From Pseudomonadota bacterium (GTDB lineage Bacteria; Pseudomonadota; Alphaproteobacteria; Azospirillales; Azospirillaceae): 64,000 nucleotides of DNA. A program made the translations under genes and the position numbers. Position 1 is the stretch's first letter, and each line of letters opens with the position of its first letter. The stretch covers positions 1-64,000 of the forward strand of contig JAFAFA010000004.1 in the NCBI GenBank assembly GCA_023423695.1, given 5' to 3'. The notes beneath the pieces are model-generated. The model saw only the letters and a program-made list of their open reading frames with translations. It was not told the origin of the DNA and did no database searches. Shown here piece by piece: positions 61,005 to 64,000 of this stretch.

Positions 61005-61664
61005 TCAAACCCGCCCCAATATCTCCTCCGCCAGCGCCTGCATCTCCGCCGCCGCCTGGGTCTTGCGCGCGGCCTCCGTCACCGACAGCCCAGTCATCAG
61101 CGTGCCGGCATAGGCGGTGCGGTTGCCGACCTGCGCCGTCGCCAGTTCCACCGCCGGCGGCGCGACCAGCTCATGCACCTTGCCGACCAGTTCATCGGCG
61201 ATGCGGGCGCGCGGCGGCACCCGGTTCAGGACCAGCAGCAGCCGGCGCTTTTCCTGTGCCGCCAGATCGATGGTCGGGTGGACCGCCCACAAATCCATCG
61301 GGCTCGGCTGCACCGGCGCTACCACCAGTGTGGCAGCGCGGACGGCGATGCGCGCCTCCGTCTGGGCATGGGGCGGGCTGTCGATCACCACGATGTCGTG
61401 GGAGCGGGCCAGCTTCTCCACCTCCGCCTGGGTGCGCCAGCCGGTGATCTGCACATGGGTGAAGCCGGGCTGCCCGCCGGTAGCCTCGGCACGTACGGCG
61501 TGCCAGCGGGTCAGGCTGCCCTGCGGGTCGATGTCGACGGTAGCGACCTTGTATCCCAGCTGCGCCCAGGCGATGGCGAGATGGGCGGCCAGCGTGGTCT
61601 TGCCGGCGCCGCCCTTCTGCTGCGCCACGGTGAAGACCTTGCCCGTCATGCCCGCACCCATCAT
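61005..61664 (-). CDS. Orphan ParA/MinD-family ATPase
   Basis: The 219-residue protein has the deviant Walker A motif QQKGGAGKTTLAAHLA, Walker A' VDIDPQGS, and the Walker B region DIVVIDSPPHA. It is shorter than chromosomal ParA and has no adjacent parB, so it resembles orphan ParA-like positioning ATPases, some of which place chemotaxis clusters or other cargo. Start is uncertain: ATG 61664, 61661 or 61649, none with a good ribosome-binding site. Confidence 0.88.
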   Translation of the reverse strand: MMGAGMTGKVFTVAQQKGGAGKTTLAAHLAIAWAQLGYKVATVDIDPQGSLTRWHAVRAEATGGQPGFTHVQITGWRTQAEVEKLARSHDIVVIDSPPHAQTEARIAVRAATLVVAPVQPSPMDLWAVHPTIDLAAQEKRRLLLVLNRVPPRARIADELVGKVHELVAPPAVELATAQVGNRTAYAGTLMTGLSVTEAARKTQAAAEMQALAEEILGRV

Positions 61665-61763
61665 GTTGTGTTGGTTGTTTGCGCACTCCCCTCATAACCT
61701 TGGGCATGGCACCGGTGCAACCGCGCGAATTGACACCGGCGCCACACAAGCTAGAAACACGCC

Positions 61764-62759
61764 GTGACCGATCATTCCGCACCCGATACCGGTGAAAAGC
61801 GCCCGGCGCTGATCCCGGCCACCCCCGCCGGCATCACCCGCGCGGCCGAGCTGCTGCGCGCCGGCCGTCTGGTCGCCTTCCCGACCGAGACGGTCTATGG
61901 CCTGGGCGCCGACGCCACCGACGACCGCGCCGTGGCCGCCATCTTCGCCGCCAAGGGCCGGCCGCAGTTCAATCCGCTGATCGTCCATGTGCCCGATCTG
62001 GCCGCCGCCCACTCCTGGGGCCTGTTCGACGACCGCGCCCACGATCTGGCGACGCAGTTCTGGCCAGGGCCGCTGACCATGGTCGTGCCGCGCCCGGCCA
62101 ACTCCGCGCTGTCGCTGCTGGTCAGCGCCGGGCTAGACAGCATCGCCATCCGCGTGCCCAACCACCCGGTGGCCCAAGCCATCCTGCGTGCCGCCGGCAA
62201 GCCTATCGCCGCCCCCAGCGCCAACCGTTCAGGCGCCGTCAGCCCGACCACGCCGCATCATGTGCTGGAAAGCCTGGGCGACCGGGTGGACGCCATCGTC
62301 ACCGGCGGCAAATGCATGGTCGGGCTCGAATCCACCGTCATCGACCTGACCGGACCCGAAACGGTGCTGCTGCGCCCCGGCGCCGTGCTGCCCGACGAGA
62401 TGGAACGGCTGATCGGCCCCGTCCGCCTGTCGGCCGGCGACCCGACCGCGCCGAAATCGCCGGGTCAGCTGGAAAGCCACTACGCCCCCAATGCCGCGGT
62501 GCGCCTGAACGCGTCGGCGGCGGAGGAGGACGAGGCGTTCCTGACCTTCGGTCCCGACCGCTTCGTCTTCGGCGGCACCACCCGCCTGAACCTGAGCCTG
62601 GAAGGCGATCTGAACGAGGCCGCGGCCAACCTGTTCTCCCACCTGCGCAGCCTGGACCAGAGCGGGGCCAGGCGCATCGCCGTGATGCCCATCCCCGAGG
62701 TCGGGCTGGGCATGGCGATCAACGACCGCCTGCGCCGGGCGGCGGCTCCACGGAGCTGA
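61764..62759 (+). CDS. Threonylcarbamoyl-AMP synthase, Sua5 type
   Basis: The enzyme makes threonylcarbamoyl-AMP from Thr, bicarbonate and ATP for tRNA t6A37. The 331 residues have the YrdC domain (VAFPTETVYGLGADATD, KGRPQFNPLIVHV, APSANRSGAVSPTTP) and a C-terminal Sua5 domain (SPGQLESHYAPNAAVRL). The start is GTG at 61764. It is divergent from the ParA-like gene, and the oxidase gene follows at 111 bp. Confidence 0.95.
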   Translation: MTDHSAPDTGEKRPALIPATPAGITRAAELLRAGRLVAFPTETVYGLGADATDDRAVAAIFAAKGRPQFNPLIVHVPDLAAAHSWGLFDDRAHDLATQFWPGPLTMVVPRPANSALSLLVSAGLDSIAIRVPNHPVAQAILRAAGKPIAAPSANRSGAVSPTTPHHVLESLGDRVDAIVTGGKCMVGLESTVIDLTGPETVLLRPGAVLPDEMERLIGPVRLSAGDPTAPKSPGQLESHYAPNAAVRLNASAAEEDEAFLTFGPDRFVFGGTTRLNLSLEGDLNEAAANLFSHLRSLDQSGARRIAVMPIPEVGLGMAINDRLRRAAAPRS

Positions 62760-62870
62760 ACCACTGCGTTGCAGCAGGTCTGCGCAACAGTTGCATGGAA
62801 ATGGGGGCGGCTAGATTGTAGAAGTGTCGCGCTTCGATGCGCCAACTTTCCTTCTGCCGGACACCGCGCC

Positions 62871-64000
62871 ATGACCAACATCGCCGCCGCCCTCGACCAG
62901 ATCCGCGCCATCGTCGGACCGTCCGGCATCCTCACCGACGCCGCAGACATGGCGCCCTACCTGTCGGAATGGCGCGGACGCTTCAAGGGCAACAGCCCGG
63001 CGGTGGTCCGCCCGGCCAGCACCGAGGAAGTTGCGGCGGTCGTCAAGATCTGCGCCGAGGCCGGCATCCCCATCGTCCCCCAGGGCGGCAACACCAGCCT
63101 GGTCGGCGGCTCCATCCCCTACGAGGAGGGGCGCGAGATCGTTCTCAGCCTGTCGCGCATGAACCGCATCCGCGACATCGACACGCTGAACTACACCATG
63201 ACGGTGGAGGCCGGCGTCGTGCTGACCAGCATCCAAGAGGCCGCGGCCGACGCCGACCGCCTGTTCCCGCTCAGCCTGGGGGCGGAGGGCACGGCGCAGA
63301 TCGGCGGCCTGATCTCCACCAATGCCGGCGGCATCAACGTCCTGCGCTATGGCAACACCCGCGACCTCGTGCTGGGGCTGGAGGTGGTTCTGGCCGACGG
63401 CCGCGTCTGGGACGGCATGCGCCGGCTGCGCAAGAACAACACCGGCTACGACCTGAAGAACCTGTTCATCGGGGCGGAAGGCACGCTGGGCATCGTCACC
63501 GCCGCGGTGCTGAAGCTGTTCCCGCGTCCGCGCCAGTCGATCACCGCCTTCGTCGCGGTGCCCAGCCCCGCCGCCGCCATCGAACTGCTGGCCCGCCTGC
63601 GCGCCGCCTCGGGCGACGCCGTGTCGGCCTTCGAGCTGATGTCGCGCCGCTGCCTGGAGTTCGCGCTGAAGCATGTGGCCGGCACCATCGACCCGCTGTC
63701 GGAGCCGTCGCCCTGGTATGTCCTGACCGAGCTGACGGCCGGCACCCAGTCCGACGCCTTCCAGGAGACGGTGGAGACCGCGCTGGGCGAGGCGTTCGAG
63801 GCGGAACTGGCGACCGACGCCACGCTGGCCCAGTCCGACGCCCAGGCCAAGCAGCTGTGGTTCATCCGCGAGGCCATCGTCGAGGCGCAGAAGTTCGAGG
63901 GCGGCTCGATCAAGAACGACGTGTCGATCCCGGTGTCCCGCGTCGCCGAGTTCATCGAGCGGGCCGAGGCCGCGGTGGCGAATGCCTGCCCCGGCATCCG
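62871..64000 (+). CDS. FAD-linked oxidase, GlcD / D-2-hydroxyacid dehydrogenase-like (partial)
   Basis: The gene starts at ATG 62871 and is open at the right edge, giving 376 visible codons. The FAD-binding PCMH fold is clear: VVRPASTEEVAAVVKIC, IVPQGGNTSLVGGSIP, LGAEGTAQIGGLISTNAGG, and FIGAEGTLGIVTAAVLKLFP. The FAD-oxidase C-terminal domain begins but is cut. Members oxidise glycolate, D-lactate or D-2-hydroxyglutarate. Notably an L-2-hydroxyglutarate oxidase-like gene is also in this window. Confidence 0.93.
   Translation, partial: MTNIAAALDQIRAIVGPSGILTDAADMAPYLSEWRGRFKGNSPAVVRPASTEEVAAVVKICAEAGIPIVPQGGNTSLVGGSIPYEEGREIVLSLSRMNRIRDIDTLNYTMTVEAGVVLTSIQEAAADADRLFPLSLGAEGTAQIGGLISTNAGGINVLRYGNTRDLVLGLEVVLADGRVWDGMRRLRKNNTGYDLKNLFIGAEGTLGIVTAAVLKLFPRPRQSITAFVAVPSPAAAIELLARLRAASGDAVSAFELMSRRCLEFALKHVAGTIDPLSEPSPWYVLTELTAGTQSDAFQETVETALGEAFEAELATDATLAQSDAQAKQLWFIREAIVEAQKFEGGSIKNDVSIPVSRVAEFIERAEAAVANACPGI

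Noticed and set aside
61005..61664. ParA as a sign of a plasmid or integrated element
   Set aside because: No parB, replication initiator, integrase or composition change; the neighbours are chromosomal housekeeping genes.

Overview
The window looks like chromosomal DNA of an alphaproteobacterium of the Azospirillum/Rhodospirillales type. The basis is very high GC with strong third-position GC, the gene families present, a full chemosensory cluster, a second PilZ-tailed chemoreceptor, paired bacterioferritin subunits, and an Hsp20-DUF1150 pair. This is inference from content; no rRNA, tRNA, CRISPR array, insertion sequence or prophage was found. About 58 protein genes are supported, and the last one runs off the right edge.

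Layout. 54-4524 (minus) is a housekeeping operon proA-nadD-rsfS-rlmH-gpmI with overlapping junctions. 4689-5943 (plus) holds a TauE/SafE transporter and rppH. 6128-19855 (plus) is one dense chemosensory/partner-switching operon: STAS, cheY, cheA, cheW, transmembrane mcp, cheR, cheD, cheB, soluble mcp-like gene, second STAS, RsbW-like ATPase, and two receiver-PP2C proteins. It is followed convergently by rpsD (minus) with a clear terminator and promoter. 20824-24245 carries an LhgO-like oxidase, hsp20 with a sigma32-like promoter, a DUF1150 gene and an unrecognised helical protein preceded by two long hairpins. 24274-27010 (minus) is a PilZ-tailed chemoreceptor flanked by two paralogous zinc-ribbon/membrane miniproteins. 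27146-38909 contains rmuC, Nudix, ChaN-PDZ, SDR, aminotransferase, GGT-like lipoprotein, M48 protease, phytase-like esterase, DsbA and HAD genes. 39058-45437 contains MT-A70 methylase, Crp/Fnr regulator, YgjV, a double cold-shock protein, NemA-like reductase, histidine phosphatase and NAD(P)HX dehydratase. 45443-58204 has RNase T2, aat, a GT-C-like membrane protein, anmK, a PhyH-like protein, bcp, glnE and a YhdP/AsmA-like giant. 58209-64000 has tyrS, two bacterioferritin genes behind a Fur-box-like palindrome, an orphan ParA, tsaC/sua5 and a GlcD-like FAD oxidase.

The most interesting region is the chemosensory operon. It joins a complete CheAWYRBD adaptation set to an RsbV/RsbW/RsbU-like partner-switching module. 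Of the two adjacent response-regulator phosphatases, the downstream one keeps all PP2C metal ligands and the upstream one has lost two. A soluble receptor-like protein carries a CheZ-like DxxxQ motif and an acidic-hydrophobic C-terminus. Independently, three copies of a palindromic intergenic element all lie between convergent genes.
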